Shown here: one piece after another, positions 45,914-57,425 of the stretch
Numbering within the stretch: position 1 is the stretch's first letter
How the letters are laid out: the number at the start of each line of letters is the position of its first letter
Assembly (NCBI GenBank): GCA_029449235.1
Contig: JANATG010000006.1
Coordinates: 2,170,001-2,234,000, forward strand
From: Linnemannia schmuckeri
Lineage: Eukaryota > Mortierellomycota > Mortierellomycetes > Mortierellales > Mortierellaceae
Direction: 5' to 3'
DNA: 64,000 nucleotides
Position numbers and translations under genes: made by a program
Notes under the pieces: generated by a model
What the model was told of the DNA's origin: nothing
The model's input: the letters and a program-made list of their open reading frames with translations, nothing else
Databases searched by the model: none

Positions 45914-48900
45914 TTAAACAACGAACCCGTTGAGGTTGATATGAGTGCCTTTGAATCTCTTGGGTCCAAGTTTTTCTCCCAGTGCTGTTGCCGTATCGTC
46001 ACCAATACCAATGCCGTCACTCACAACAATGTACATCAACACTGAGCTGTCTATCGGGATAAAACTGGCAATGTGCAGCAGTAACGTCTTCGACAACGCG
46101 TTCGTTTGCCGGACCTCAAAGCTGACCACCTGCGAGAAATCCATGTACCGAAGCAAAGGATCCCAGTCCTCGGGGTCCATCGCAACTTCCTGAAGGCTGA
46201 TATCCGTGATCGCCCGCACATCCGTCATTTGGTTCCTCAACGCAAATATCTCTTTTACGCGTACTTCCAGCGGATCCTCGTCACGAACTTCGATATCACG
46301 TGGCACCGGACCCTTGAACTCCAGCAACACTTCCAACCAAGGCCTGTCGAAAAGACTCGAACCGGCCGGAGTTGTGCTTGTGAGGTGGAATGTTCTCAAT
46401 CCCGTCATCTCTGGCAACATGACTGGCTGCGACTCCATCGCTTCAAGGAATCGTCTCTGGGGGTCATCTTGCACATACAACTCTGTCACCTTGTGACGGA
46501 TGGCAACAATAAACTCGGCCCAGATCTTGACATTCGCCTCCAGCTTGGCCGCCTGCATCGAAGTCTCCTTCTTTGCCGTAAGCCGTAGTTGAGCCCCCTT
46601 AGCCGCCTTAGACATCTGATCCGTCTGAATCGTTTGAGGGATGACGGATCCACGGATGATGACATCCTCCAGGGCTCCCTTGACAATGACCTCCTGAAGA
46701 ATTACGCGGACGGCAGGTTCCATCAGATGGATATCCTTGACGGAGATGTACTTGAGAGCTAGTGGCTTCTTCTTGCGTTGCACCGACTTCATCAAAGCGG
46801 CAGCATCCTTCCGGCTGAGCTCGCCGACCTCGAGCCGCTCAATCAGAGGCGCATACCGTTGGAACATCGCCTCGACGCTGTCACCTAGACCACAATTCAC
46901 ATCTACCCGTGTTTTGGCTGCATCATTCAAGTTCCTCCATCTGAAGAAGGACGAAAATCCCTTGACACGCTGAAATTGGATCTCGAATGTCTCGATGGTG
47001 GGTTGATTGGAGATGAGGTCCTTGTAGGTCTCGTAGAATCGACTGGGCTCGTACTCGAGCGTGAAGAGGTTCACAGTGAGGGACCTGAGATGCCTGTTCT
47101 GAGTGATTACATCCCGCACCTCCGATCCCGCCCGCGCGAGCAAAAACTTTATCTCTGCCTTGGTAATGTATCCCAGGTACATATACCTGGTGCCGTTGGG
47201 TATGGCTGATGAGTAATCGATCTCATCGCACCATTGCCGCCTATCGAAAAACGTCATCAATCCTTCTCGGGAGAAGTCCGTATCCTCGACATTGCATCCC
47301 GCATTTCCTGCTGTGTTGTCTGCGAGCTTGATCGAAAAACGATGATGGGTGGGTCCCAAGCGCAGCTCTGAAAAGTGGTGCATTCCTCCGGCAACGCGAC
47401 GCATCTCGATAATCGCTCGGCCCGCATCAGTCGCCCTCACGACAACCTTGAACTTTCCGCCTATCACTCCGCGCTGCATCACTGTGATCCGATCCTTGGA
47501 TTTGGGCTCGTACGATAGGTGAACATTCAACATATTGGGCAACTGGTGATAGACGTACTCCCTGCCCCGTTCGGCTTCTGATATAGTGAGCAGCTCGATA
47601 TTTGAATTCTGCTACGTTGCCGCTGTAATCGCCAACTGCCCATACTCCATTCCTGTCTCGATTTCTTCCTGATTCCCTTTCCTATCTCGCGTGATGATAT
47701 GAATGACTGCCGCCGAGAGCCGACTGATCATCTGTGCAAGCTCCGCCTCATCGTCTAATGTCAAGGCGCAATCCAGCCAAACTGTAAACACAGGATTCCG
47801 CGCCATGTGCTGTACCATGTCGAAAAATTCGCGCGCTCTCTGCATACTCTTGACGCGTGAACTCGCGATACCATAGATGGGATCGTAGCGGCTCTCGGAC
47901 GACATAGGATTGTCTTTGAAGGTAAGCGCCCTCGAGTAATACCCCATGTACGTCCACACGTTCATCCAATGAAACCCACACAGTCACCTTATGTCACTCT
48001 CCGAAGTCCTGTACGGAAAGAGCTCGCCGTATCGTTCGTAGGGTAACCGAACAATCCCGCTCTTCAGTGCCTCCAAAGTCTTAACGTCCAGCACTGCGAT
48101 AGTTGGCACCCGGCTCAACATCGTGTCCGTTATAACGCTCGCGGAACCCAGTGTCATCTCGGTCATATAGCTTTCGCAAGATCGAATACCCTTCGACTCC
48201 AGAAACTTGATCGCCAAGTCGACACGCCGGGACTGCTTCTTGCGGCGCCTTGTCGATGTAGATGCCGTATTTGAGCATCTCGAGGACTCCCATCACGTAG
48301 TCGCCCACCAAAGGAAGAAGTACTCTGAGCTGTTGCTGGTATAGATCCTCAGCTGAAGGAATGCTGATATCGTCTCTGCCATTCTTGTCGACCCAGTGAG
48401 GGGTTATTTTTTCTGTTGTTCCTGGAATCTCGTAACAGTCGCAGAGATAATAGAGCTGGAACTTGGTGTTTTTGTGAACCTCTGTTGTGGTGATTGCTGT
48501 GATTACTGCTGGCGTCGATGTAGTGCCTGTTATTGGTGTTATTCCTGATGCTGTTGTCGCGCCTTCCAAGATAGGTAGGAAGCAAAAGAACCTCGAATGG
48601 CCGCACTGCTGAGCCCATGAATATTGGCTCTTGAGGATGTCCTTGGCGCGATGCTTGACCACGTCCTCGATCGTGAGCGGCAATTCCCGATGGACGTGAA
48701 CGACGAATGACTCTTGCACGGATGGCAACCCTTCCTCCACCATCATTACCTCTTCCCCTTCCTCTTCCTCTTCTTCTTCCTCTTCCTCTTCTTCTTCCTC
48801 CTCCTCCTCCTCTTCCGCCTCGTCTTCCTCGTCTTCTCCTTCCTTTGTTTCCTCTTCCACCACCAGCTCATCTTCTACCTCCACCTCCTCTTCCACCGCT

Positions 48901-49913
48901 TTCTCTTCCTGTGCCCGTTCCTGTTCCACATCCTGTTCCTCTCCACGTCCTGTTCCACTTCCTCTTCTTCCTACTCCACCTCCCCTTCAGCTTCAACCTT
49001 TTCCTTTTCCACCTCCTCTTCTTTTTCGTCTTCCTCTTCCACCTCACCCTGTTTAGCCTCCTCCACCTCCTTGTCTCTGACTGGTGATAAATCGGACACG
49101 GATGCGGGAATCGTCAGTTGGGTTGTCTGCTTAGTTCCCTGTTCGGTGGTCACATCCGATATGTTATCCAGCCCTAGTGCATCGTCCTCCAGTTCCTTGA
49201 CCACTGACTCAAGCTCTCTGACCACAACATTGCCATCGCTGTTATCGCTTTCATCGTTATCGCCATCACTACTAACCTTCTCGTCATCGCTATCAACCTT
49301 CCTGCCACTGTCATCGCCCCCATCATTCCCATTACCGCTGTCGAACTTTTCGTCACCATCATCAACCTCCCCGTCACTGTGATCAGCATTCTTGTCTCGA
49401 GCGTTTTCGTTCACATCCACGTCCTGTACGGAGCCTACAGATGAATGGCGTTCATCCTTGGCGCCGACATTCTGGTTACTTCTGCTGCTATTCTTCTTAT
49501 TGTTGTTGTTGTTGTCTACGAATGACGCTCGTTTCCCGTAAACGACATCCAACACAATCCCAGCATGATATCTAATCCCCCAAGGTTTGACCAAGACTGT
49601 AAGACTATTTTTCTTTTATCAATACGCTCCTACCACGACGCTGAGATACAGATAAGGTGGTAGTTTAATTTAAGGCCATTTTTTCCTACCTGTAGTGTCG
49701 ACTGTCCCTCAACTTGGGAACATACATGTTCGCATACTGGATCCTTGTCACCCCTGGGAAACAGTCAGTGATGTCGGACCAGATTACATAGAGGTCCTTC
49801 GTAATCATATGTTGGACAGCAGGGATGAGGATGTGTTCCTTTTCTCCTGGGGCGCGGAATGCCTGGAAGTAGGTTTTGGAGGAAGAAGGAGATTTGAGTT
49901 CTGTGGGTGCCAT
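45914..49913 (-). pseudogene. Tandem-family copy 4, broken, with open C-terminal half
   Basis: Exon 1 (49913-49690) encodes YFQAFRAPGEKEHILIPAVQ and SDITDCFPGVTRIQY and is open. Exon 2 starts near 49604 with VKPWGIRYHAGIVLDVVYG. The linker is extremely acidic, with an uninterrupted Glu run near 48740-48830. Frame breaks occur near 48950, 48230, 47975 and 47580. Conserved pieces are FQLYYLCDCYEIPGTTEK, VMGVLEMLKYGIYIDK, FLESKGIRSCESYM and SSRVKSMQRAREFFDM. The last 542 codons (47542-45914) are open to the family end INLNGFVV. This copy is closest to copy 5: both share HLMEPAVR and the LNGFVV end. Whether the open C-terminal half is expressed is unknown. Confidence 0.85.
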
Positions 49914-50238
49914 CGGCTACTTTGGGAGCGCTGGAGGGTGTGGGGTGGGGTATGAAAAAGGAGAAGGGCGAGTGGAGGGATGGGTAAAAAAAGAAGGTGG
50001 AGTGGAAAAAACAAGCGCACGTTGATTTTTCTAACACGAAGGGTTGGTCACGCGTTTCAGGCACATCTTACTTTGTGTCTGCGTCCAGCCTTGAAATCAA
50101 ATCTGCATTCATGCGAGTAGGGAAAGAGAACAAACCAACAAAGTCGCAATATCCACATTTTAGTCTCTATCGACCATAACCCATCCCAAATATATAAAAA
50201 AGAAAAGAGCGAGGTTGTCAAAGAACAAAAAAATGTCG

Positions 50239-53200
50239 TTAGACGACGAAACCGTTTAGGCTAATAAGTGCGCCGCCTTCGGCATTGACGATCTTGGGTC
50301 CAAACTTTTCCTCCAGAGCAATAACCGTGTCGTCGTCAATAATGGTACCATCGCTCACAACAAAGTGCTTCAACATTGCACTGTCCTTCGGCACCGAATC
50401 GGCAATCTCCAGCAACGTCTCCCTCGACAATGAGTTCGTCTGCCGGACCTCGAACTTGACCATCTGCGAAAAGTCCATGTAAAGAAGCAATCCATCCCAA
50501 TCCTCTGGGTCCATTGCGACCTCATGTAGACGGAAATCGGTGATCGCCCGCAGATCCGTCATTTGGCTCCTCCTTACAAAGATCTCTTTCGCTTGTGCTC
50601 TTGAAGAGTCCTCATCAGGCTGGTCGATATCCTCCGGTACTGGACCCTTGAATTCGAGCAATGTCTCCAACCAAGCTCTATCGAAAATGCTCGAACCAGC
50701 GGGCGTCGCGCAGGTGAGATGGAATGTTCCTAACCGTGGCATCTCTGGTAATAGGATCGGCTGCAGCTCCATTGCCCGGAGAAATCGTCTCTGAGGGTCG
50801 TCCTGCACTGACAGCTCTGTCACCTTGGATCGGATGGCAACTAAAAATTCGGCCCAGATCTTGACATTCGCCTCCAACTTGGCTGGGGTCATCGGCACTT
50901 CCTTCTTTCCACCACCTCCAGGCTGCGATGGAGCCGCTTGACGAAGGACCGATCCTTGGACGGCCACATCTTCGATGGCTCCCTTGATAATGATCTCCCG
51001 AAGAATCAGGCGGACGGCAGGTTCCATCAGATGGACATTCTTGACGGAGAGGTACTTGAGAGTCAGTGGCCTCTTCTTGCGTCGCACCGCCTTGTCCATG
51101 GCCGCGGCATCCGCCGGACTAAGTCCCTCCAACTCGAGCCGCTCAATCAAAAACCCATACCGCTGGAACATCATGTCAGTATGATCGGCCTTATCACACA
51201 CAATATCAATACCCAGCTTATCCGGATCTTGGAGGTTCCTCCATGTAAAGGTCGACTTTCTGCCGACGAACAATCCTGGTTGAATCGTGAGGGTCTCAAT
51301 GCTGGGGTGGTTGGCCAATTCTTCCTTGTAGTTCTCAAAGACTTGACTCGGGTCATAATCTAACTCCTTGGATCCCAAAACGAGGAGTCTGAGCCGCGTG
51401 TTGAGCGTGAGTAGATTCCGGATGAAGTCCTTATCCCGCTCGAAGGACACCTCGAAACGCGCTTCGGTCAGGAAACCCGTAAAGAAGTTTCCACGGTCGC
51501 ATTGGCTTCCAGACACAATGCTGAACTCGTCTCGTCCTTGCCGTCTGTGGAATAGCGATTGCGCGTCGCCACTGAAAAAATCCATATCCTCCTCGACACC
51601 GTGTTCTTCTCCTACCTCTTTGATGGACTCTGCAACCTTGATGGTGAGATTGTCTGCAAAGAGGTATGAGGCCAGTCCGAAACGCAGCTCCGAAAAGTGG
51701 TGAAGTCCTGTGGCATGTCGGCGTACAGTTTGAATCGCAGTGTCGACATTAGACGCCATTAATGTCGCCTTCATCTTCCTGCCTTTCGCTGCGCGCTCCA
51801 CCAACGCAACATAATCTCGGGACAAGGGGCCGTACATTTTGAGCATGGCTGGTGTCTCGGTGCTCTCAAAGTCATAATTGGCCTTGTCTTCCTGCGTCGT
51901 TAGCGTAAATGTCTCGATATCCAGTTTCCGTACTGCTGCAGCCGTCAATCGCAAATACCCACAGGAAAATCCCGCGTTAACCTCCTCCTGAGTTCCCTCT
52001 CTGGGCCGAACAAGAACATGGACCGCCGCCGCCGAGAGTCGACTGACCGCTTGGGCAAGCTCCTCCTCATGCTCCACCGACAAATCCCAATCCAGCCAAA
52101 CTGTAAACACGGGATTCCAGGTCATCTTCTCCGCCAACTCAAAGTACCTCCGCGCTCTTTTCATGCTCTTGATCCGTGAGCTCCAAACTCCAAAGAGGGA
52201 ATCATACCAGCCTTCAGACGACATGGGGTCCTTGCGGAATGCGAAGGCGCTCGTATACATATCCTTGTCCGGCCACATGTTATACCAATGACGCCCGCAC
52301 ATCCACCGAACATCGCCCGCCGAGGTCTTGAAGGGATATAGCGATGCATAATCGTCGTAGGGTCCTCGAACAAGCACGCTCTTGAGTGTCGCAAAAACCT
52401 TTTCTTCCAGTACTGGGATAGGCGCTACTTCATCCAGCATTGCCCTGGTCACAACGGCACCAGCGGATTTTGAGTTCATCTCAGCCAGGAGACTCGCGCT
52501 CGATCTAAATCCCTTCGACTCGAGGTACTTGATCGCCCGTAAAAGATGCTCATGTCCGGAAAGGGGCATCTTGTCGAGGAAGACGCCGAACTTGAGCATC
52601 TCGAGGACTCCCATCACGTATTCGCCCACGAAAGGAAGGATTTGTCGCATTTGTTGTTGGCTAAGATCCTCAGCTGACGGCATACTGTGTTTCTGTTTAC
52701 CATTCTTGTCGATCCAATGAGGACTGGCATGCTCCTTGGCTCCTGGAATGCCACCACAGTCGCAGAGAAAATAAAATTCGAATCCGGTGTTCTGGTAAAT
52801 CTCCGTTGCAGCCTTTGTTGTGAGAGGTACTTGTGGTGCCTCATTTTCTCCCGATGGGACGTCTTCCTCCAAGATTGGGAGGAAACAAAACAGCTTCGAG
52901 TGACCACGCAGCTGACTCCAGGTATATCGGGCCTTAAAGATGCCCCTGACGCGATGCCTCACCAAGGACTCCACCCTCAGTGGTTTCTCTTGAGGGGTAC
53001 GACCGACTGGCAACTCTCGGATAGACGATGGCGTCTCCTCCTCCTCTCCCTCCCCCCCCTCAGACTCGAACTCGTCCGAGTACTCCGAATAGTCGTCTGA
53101 ATACTCGGTGAAATCGGAATAATCATACTCTTCCTCCGCGTCACTGCTCTCCTGCTCCGCGTCCCCTGTTTTTACTTCTCCTTCAGCAGAATCACCTCCA

Positions 53201-53749
53201 TCGCTCTTGCCGGTCTCGCCTTGGGCACCGACATCCGCTACTACATCCTGGCGAGGCTTCACCTCAACAGCCACATCCTGGCAAGGCTTTGGCCAGGCAG
53301 GATGATCTTCAAGCTTTCCGGTACTCCTATTGTCGTTCCTCTTGTTGATCGGCAAGAGCTTTTTCCTGTAGACGATATCCAGCACAAGCCCAGAATGGTA
53401 TCTGATCCCGAAAGGTTTGATCCTAAAATATCACCATTGATCAAACAATTTTAAAACTGTTAGACTTTTTTCCCTTTTATTTTATCAATGCGTGGCAGAA
53501 GTGTTCTCGAAAAAGTAAAAAAAAAGTATACCTGTAGAGATCATCTCCTCGCAGCTTGGGGACATATACATTATGGTACTGAATCCTGATCACCCCCGGG
53601 AAACAATCTGTGATGTCGCTCCAGAGGACATAGAGGTCGTTGGTAATCGGATGTTGGACGGCCGGAATGAGGATGTGTTCCTTTTCGCCTGCGGCGCGAA
53701 ATGCCTGGAAGAAGGTTTGGGGGGAACCTTCGAGGTCGGTGTCGGTCAT
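50239..53749 (-). CDS. Tandem-family protein, copy 5 (intact, uncharacterised)
   Basis: Two exons (53749-53532 and 53422-50239) give 1,133 residues. The N-terminal module reads FFQAFRAAGEKEHILIPAVQ, LYVLWSDITDCFPGVIRI, then IKPFGIRYHSGLVLDIVY. The linker is highly acidic with Asp/Glu/Ser/Tyr repeats (EEEYDYSDFTEYSDDYSEY). It is followed by SKLFCFLPILEED, FEFYFLCDCGGIPGAKEH and VMGVLEMLKFGVFLDKMP. The C-terminal region has repeated LRR-like strands, including LRLLVLGSKELDYDPSQVF, LTLKYLSVKNVHLMEPAVR and LGTFHLTCATPAGSS. Gene structure, with one phase-2 intron after the TDITDCFP-type exon, matches copy 1 exactly. Function is unknown; the domain order (small N-module, variable acidic hinge, Cys-bearing core, repeat C-terminus) resembles a recognition protein only by analogy. 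Confidence 0.86.
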
Positions 53750-53821
53750 GGAAGGTTTCCTTTGTTGATGACGTTGATGGTGTATGCGTGTCTATTAAGG
53801 CGTGTTTTTGTCTACGTACGT

Positions 53822-53854
<33 letters not shown>

Positions 53855-54495
53855 GAGGGTGAGAGTGAAAGAAGTGAAGACAAAAGGGATTAAAATTTTC
53901 ATAGTTGCAGTTCCAAGCCTCCCGCACTTTTTTTACCTGGATCTCGAAACGCGTTTGGTCGCCAGACTTGATCCAGTTGGTGGCGATAAAGCATACCACG
54001 GCACGTAACCAAAAACACTGTTTCTCGCCAACCGCCTCAATTATCGGCCAACTTTTCCTCCCTCACCAACAAATGATTTTTATTCGTCGCCTTTCATTTG
54101 CAATATCCTAAAACGAACACCTGGAAATAAAAACACGTTGTACATGTGCACTCTGTACCTCTCAAGTGCCACCCCTTCTTTCTTGCAATGGGTTGTTGCT
54201 TCAGTTGGCTAGAATGATAAAACTCTAATGTGAGGCACACGAAAAAAAAAAAAAAAAATGCTACTAAAGTGGTAAAATTTATAGTGACAACTGTTGATAC
54301 CTCATTTGAGTCGTGTCATCAAGGGTTTCGGTTCACTTTACAGAAATGACAATTGTTAACTCATGATACCAGAGGACTTCCAATTGCAGTACTGATACGC
54401 ATGCACAAAAAACATACGAGCAAAGAGGAGCTTAGGCAGCCTGAACTCGTTGCGCAAGCAAAGACTGTCTATTGTGCCACCAGCGGTAGCAAAAG
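53750..54495. other. intergenic region upstream of tandem copy 5
   Basis: No gene is supported. A 30-nt T run lies at 53824-53853 and a shorter A run at about 54242-54258. The remainder is A/T-rich. It holds the promoter of copy 5 on the left, and TTTT at 54491-54494 is the likely Pol III stop for the tRNA gene. Confidence 0.6.
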
Positions 54496-54569
54496 TGTTT
54501 GTACTCGGACTTGAACCGAGGACCGTCTGTGTGTTAGACAGACGTGATAACCAACTACACCATACAAAC
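54496..54569 (-). tRNA. tRNA-Val (anticodon AAC)
   Basis: Read on the minus strand, the gene begins GTTTGTATGGTGTAGTTGG and folds as a cloverleaf. The acceptor GTTTGTA pairs with TACAAAC. The D arm contains TAGTTGGTTA. The anticodon arm TCTGT-CTAACAC-ACAGA shows anticodon AAC. The T arm CTCGG-TTCAAGT-CCGAG is perfect, and the discriminator is A. There is no intron. An oligo-T run follows 1-2 nt downstream on the transcript. Confidence 0.95.
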
Positions 54570-54653
54570 TTGCTTGGTGAAAATTCTGAGTTTTAGTATA
54601 GTTTTGTTTGAATTGTTGCAACCCATCATGTGACCCAGTTCACGTGATTTCAG

Positions 54654-54950
54654 GCACAAAAAAAAAAAAAAAAAAAAAAAGAAAGGAAAGGAAAGGAAAG
54701 GAAAGGAAAGGAAAGGTCTTCCGTTTTGCTGTGAAGAGCAGCGACAATTGATGCGCAGAGCCAGGCTCCGGGTCGGACTGTGGCTGGCGGATGGTGTACT
54801 GAAGAGTTTGGTCTGTAGTCCCCTTTACTTCCAAATGCCTCCTTTGTACTGTTTGTCAGAGAAATAAAATTGTGTACAAAAAAAAAAAAAAAAAAAAAAA
54901 AAAAGGAAAGGAAAAGAATGAAAAGAAAAGAAAAGAAAAGAAAGGATGTT
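54654..54950. repeat. Two poly(A) tracts, each followed by an AAAGG or AAAAG array
   Basis: Between the tRNA-Val gene and the carrier gene, poly(A) of about 23 nt (from about 54657) runs into about seven AAAGG units (to about 54716). A second poly(A) of about 26 nt (from about 54878) runs into GGAAA and AAAAG units (to about 54947). The paired structure resembles tails of retroposed sequences or expanded simple repeats. No body of a SINE was identified between them. Confidence 0.8.
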
Positions 54951-55006
54951 CAACTGCCGTTGGCAACAACGGAACTTTTGGTAATGGGAATGAGCTAGAT
55001 ACACGC

Positions 55007-56256
55007 CTAGAATTTATTCGCCCACTGGTATACCCACTTTTTGGTCTGCTCCATGAAAACAAATGTGAAAATCGTGTGAGGCCTGGCAGTGCAATTGAAA
55101 GGAAGACAAAGATTGCGAAGAATTGGTTAGTTGTTAGGGTTTTGAACATTTTCTACAACCAAAGTTAAGAGAAAAGAGTCAAAAGCAAACATACCCGATG
55201 CGCAGATAGTGAGCGGTAAATCCTTTGTAGAGAGCGGTAACACCTTCGGTCTTGACAGTCTTGAGGAAACAATCCAGCGGGTTCTTGTACAAACTGCCCT
55301 TTCCAGTCATTGGATCGGTCGCCTGATTGAACATTCGAGTCGAGATAATGTCAAAGGGATTCATGACCGCGCAGACAAAGAACCCCGAGATCAAACTGCT
55401 CAATCCGTGGCATAGCGATCCGTTCTCTAACTTGCCGACCTGGATCAATTGGTGTTTCACAAAGTCATACATCGGTAACTGCACGGATGATCCCATACCG
55501 GTCCTGAGCATAGATGCATCCACGCCTCGGTAAAGACCCCTAAATCCCTCGGACTTGTAGATGGATCCAAGCGCGTGAGGTGTGTGTCGATAGTAATGCT
55601 GATGCCCAACCCTGGAGGGCTCATGACTGGTATACGACTGTAGCCGAGTCTTGACCAAGAACAGGGGTGACGCCAAGAGGGCCGACAGGACACCTCCTGT
55701 TCCTCCTGCGACAATGTTGACGAGGTAACTGGGTTTCGCTGGATCCGTCCTGAGGAGGTGATGGATTTGGTACTTGATTGGATCGTAGAGTCCGAGACGA
55801 GTTCCGTTCATGAGGAGCTGGTACATGTAGGCGCATCCTAATCCTCGCTGGATTCCGCGAATGCCCTCGTAGCGAAAAATGTGAACCATGGCCTGCCCAA
55901 AGTTGGTGTAGATTCGTTGGCTACCTGGGACCTGCCTTGTCAGCTCGCCCTGGAGCTGCAGGCGCGTCTTGATGACCTGTTACGAGGAAAGAGAAATTAG
56001 TTTGGGGAGTAGTTGTTAAGGTACCTCTGCGCAGAATGAAATTGAACCAAAGAGGAAAAATGGTGTCAGTGTGTCAGTAAGCCGCTCATACCTCTGCGGG
56101 GTTAGTGAGTGTCACTGCTCCGCAGGCAGCCATGCCACCAGCAATGAAACCAAGTACTGCCGAGGGCTTCTGACTCGTCATTGTGGTGGTCGCGGTCATT
56201 GCTGCCTGGGATTTAGTTGTAGTGGTGGAGACAAGTGTAGCTGATGTTGATGACAT
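55007..56256 (-). CDS. OAC1: Mitochondrial carrier, oxaloacetate carrier type (OAC1/SLC25A34-35)
   Basis: Three exons (56256-56092, 55976-55195, 55082-55007) join to 340 residues. Yeast Oac1 moves oxaloacetate, sulfate and related anions across the inner mitochondrial membrane. The three carrier repeats are visible: TNPAEVIKTRLQLQGE, SPLFLVKTRLQSY and MNPFDIISTRMFNQ, each followed by a repeat-closing EG segment (EGIRGIQRGL, EGFRGLYRGVDAS, EGVTALYKGF). The atypical second signature PLFLVK and the MGSSVQLPMYD segment are as in Oac1 and separate this protein from most other carriers. The short last exon supplies PHTIFTFVFMEQTKKWVYQ. The N-terminal 35 residues are Ser/Thr-rich and specific to this protein. 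Confidence 0.92.
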
Positions 56257-57425
56257 TGTGTATACAAAGGGTCTAGAAGAGAGTAGGGAGTGATGTAAAG
56301 AATGAAAGATGCAAAAGAAAAAAAGAATAAACGAAGACGTCGTTATCTATCTATTGAGTGGGAGTGCGGTTGGCATAAAGGAGGGAAAAAGGAGTGCTTA
56401 GCTATGGGATGAGCGAATGCGCCAAAGGAAGAAAAAGGGGAAAGACAGAGAGAAAAAGTGAAGAGAAATAAGAAAAAAAAGAGAGAGAGGGAATGGTAAA
56501 TAGGCAAGCAAGGGAAGGCAAAAATAGATAACCAGAACAAAAATCGAGTCAAGAATCCGCCTCGTCTGTGCAGAGACGACAACAAAAAAGACAAACAGGT
56601 GGCTAATGGTCTAGGCCAGAGGGTGGTTTCCCACGCATTATTTTTAAGCGCAGTGAACGGTGAAGATGTTACGTTCCAACCCCACAAGAGCAAAAATATC
56701 CGCTGAAATAGTACAGTATGTTCAAAAGTAAAACGTGTAGACTACGATGTGCTGTGCTCAATTAGCCTCGGGTGCCATCGTGGACATCGCTCTTTCGTTA
56801 AAATGTAGAGTCCATGCATAGAAACTGGTTATATATGGTGTCCTTTGCGCAAGGGGTTTAGGGCACCAACATGCAAGAAGGCATGTTCTAATTAAAGGCG
56901 CTATGATCAAGTGAAAAAAGCAGTCGTCTGCTTAAAGAACGTGTCTTTTTTGTCCCTCTCTCTCCTCCCTCTCGCCCCTTCTCTCTCTTCTTCTGCCTCT
57001 CTTCCTTTCCTTTAATTCTCTTCACACCTTCGTTATTCTCATTTACCGCCGCGTCTCCAAGTCAAAATCACTATTCTGTTTATCGTTGGCTCGCAACTCA
57101 CATTTAACAGAAAAGCAACCTATTTACGGACCACCCGCAGCAGGACGTAGACGATAGCAAAAAAAAACAACCACCGACTCGCATTCCACACGTAATCGCC
57201 ACTCTTTCATCATTGCTATTCTCTTATTCGTCTTTCGGACAAAGAACTCTACTAGCATCAGACGATCCGGCCAGCACAGTAAGACGCAGTTCCGTCGTTA
57301 GGCATGTGCTTGTTTTATATTTAAGTCGTTGACCCTATGTGTCAAAAAAAAAATTAGAATAACATCCCACACGACCATCAATAACAATAAAAACAACTAA
57401 TCGCTTACCTGTTATTAGCCTCGAG
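56257..57425. other. intergenic region between carrier gene and F-box/LRR pseudogene
   Basis: No gene is supported. Both neighbours point away from it, so it contains two promoters or their remains. A/G-rich sequence (56380-56500) flanks the carrier start, and C/T-rich sequence (56945-57020) precedes the F-box/LRR copy, as it does for the intact copy at 12.3 kb. Confidence 0.55.
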
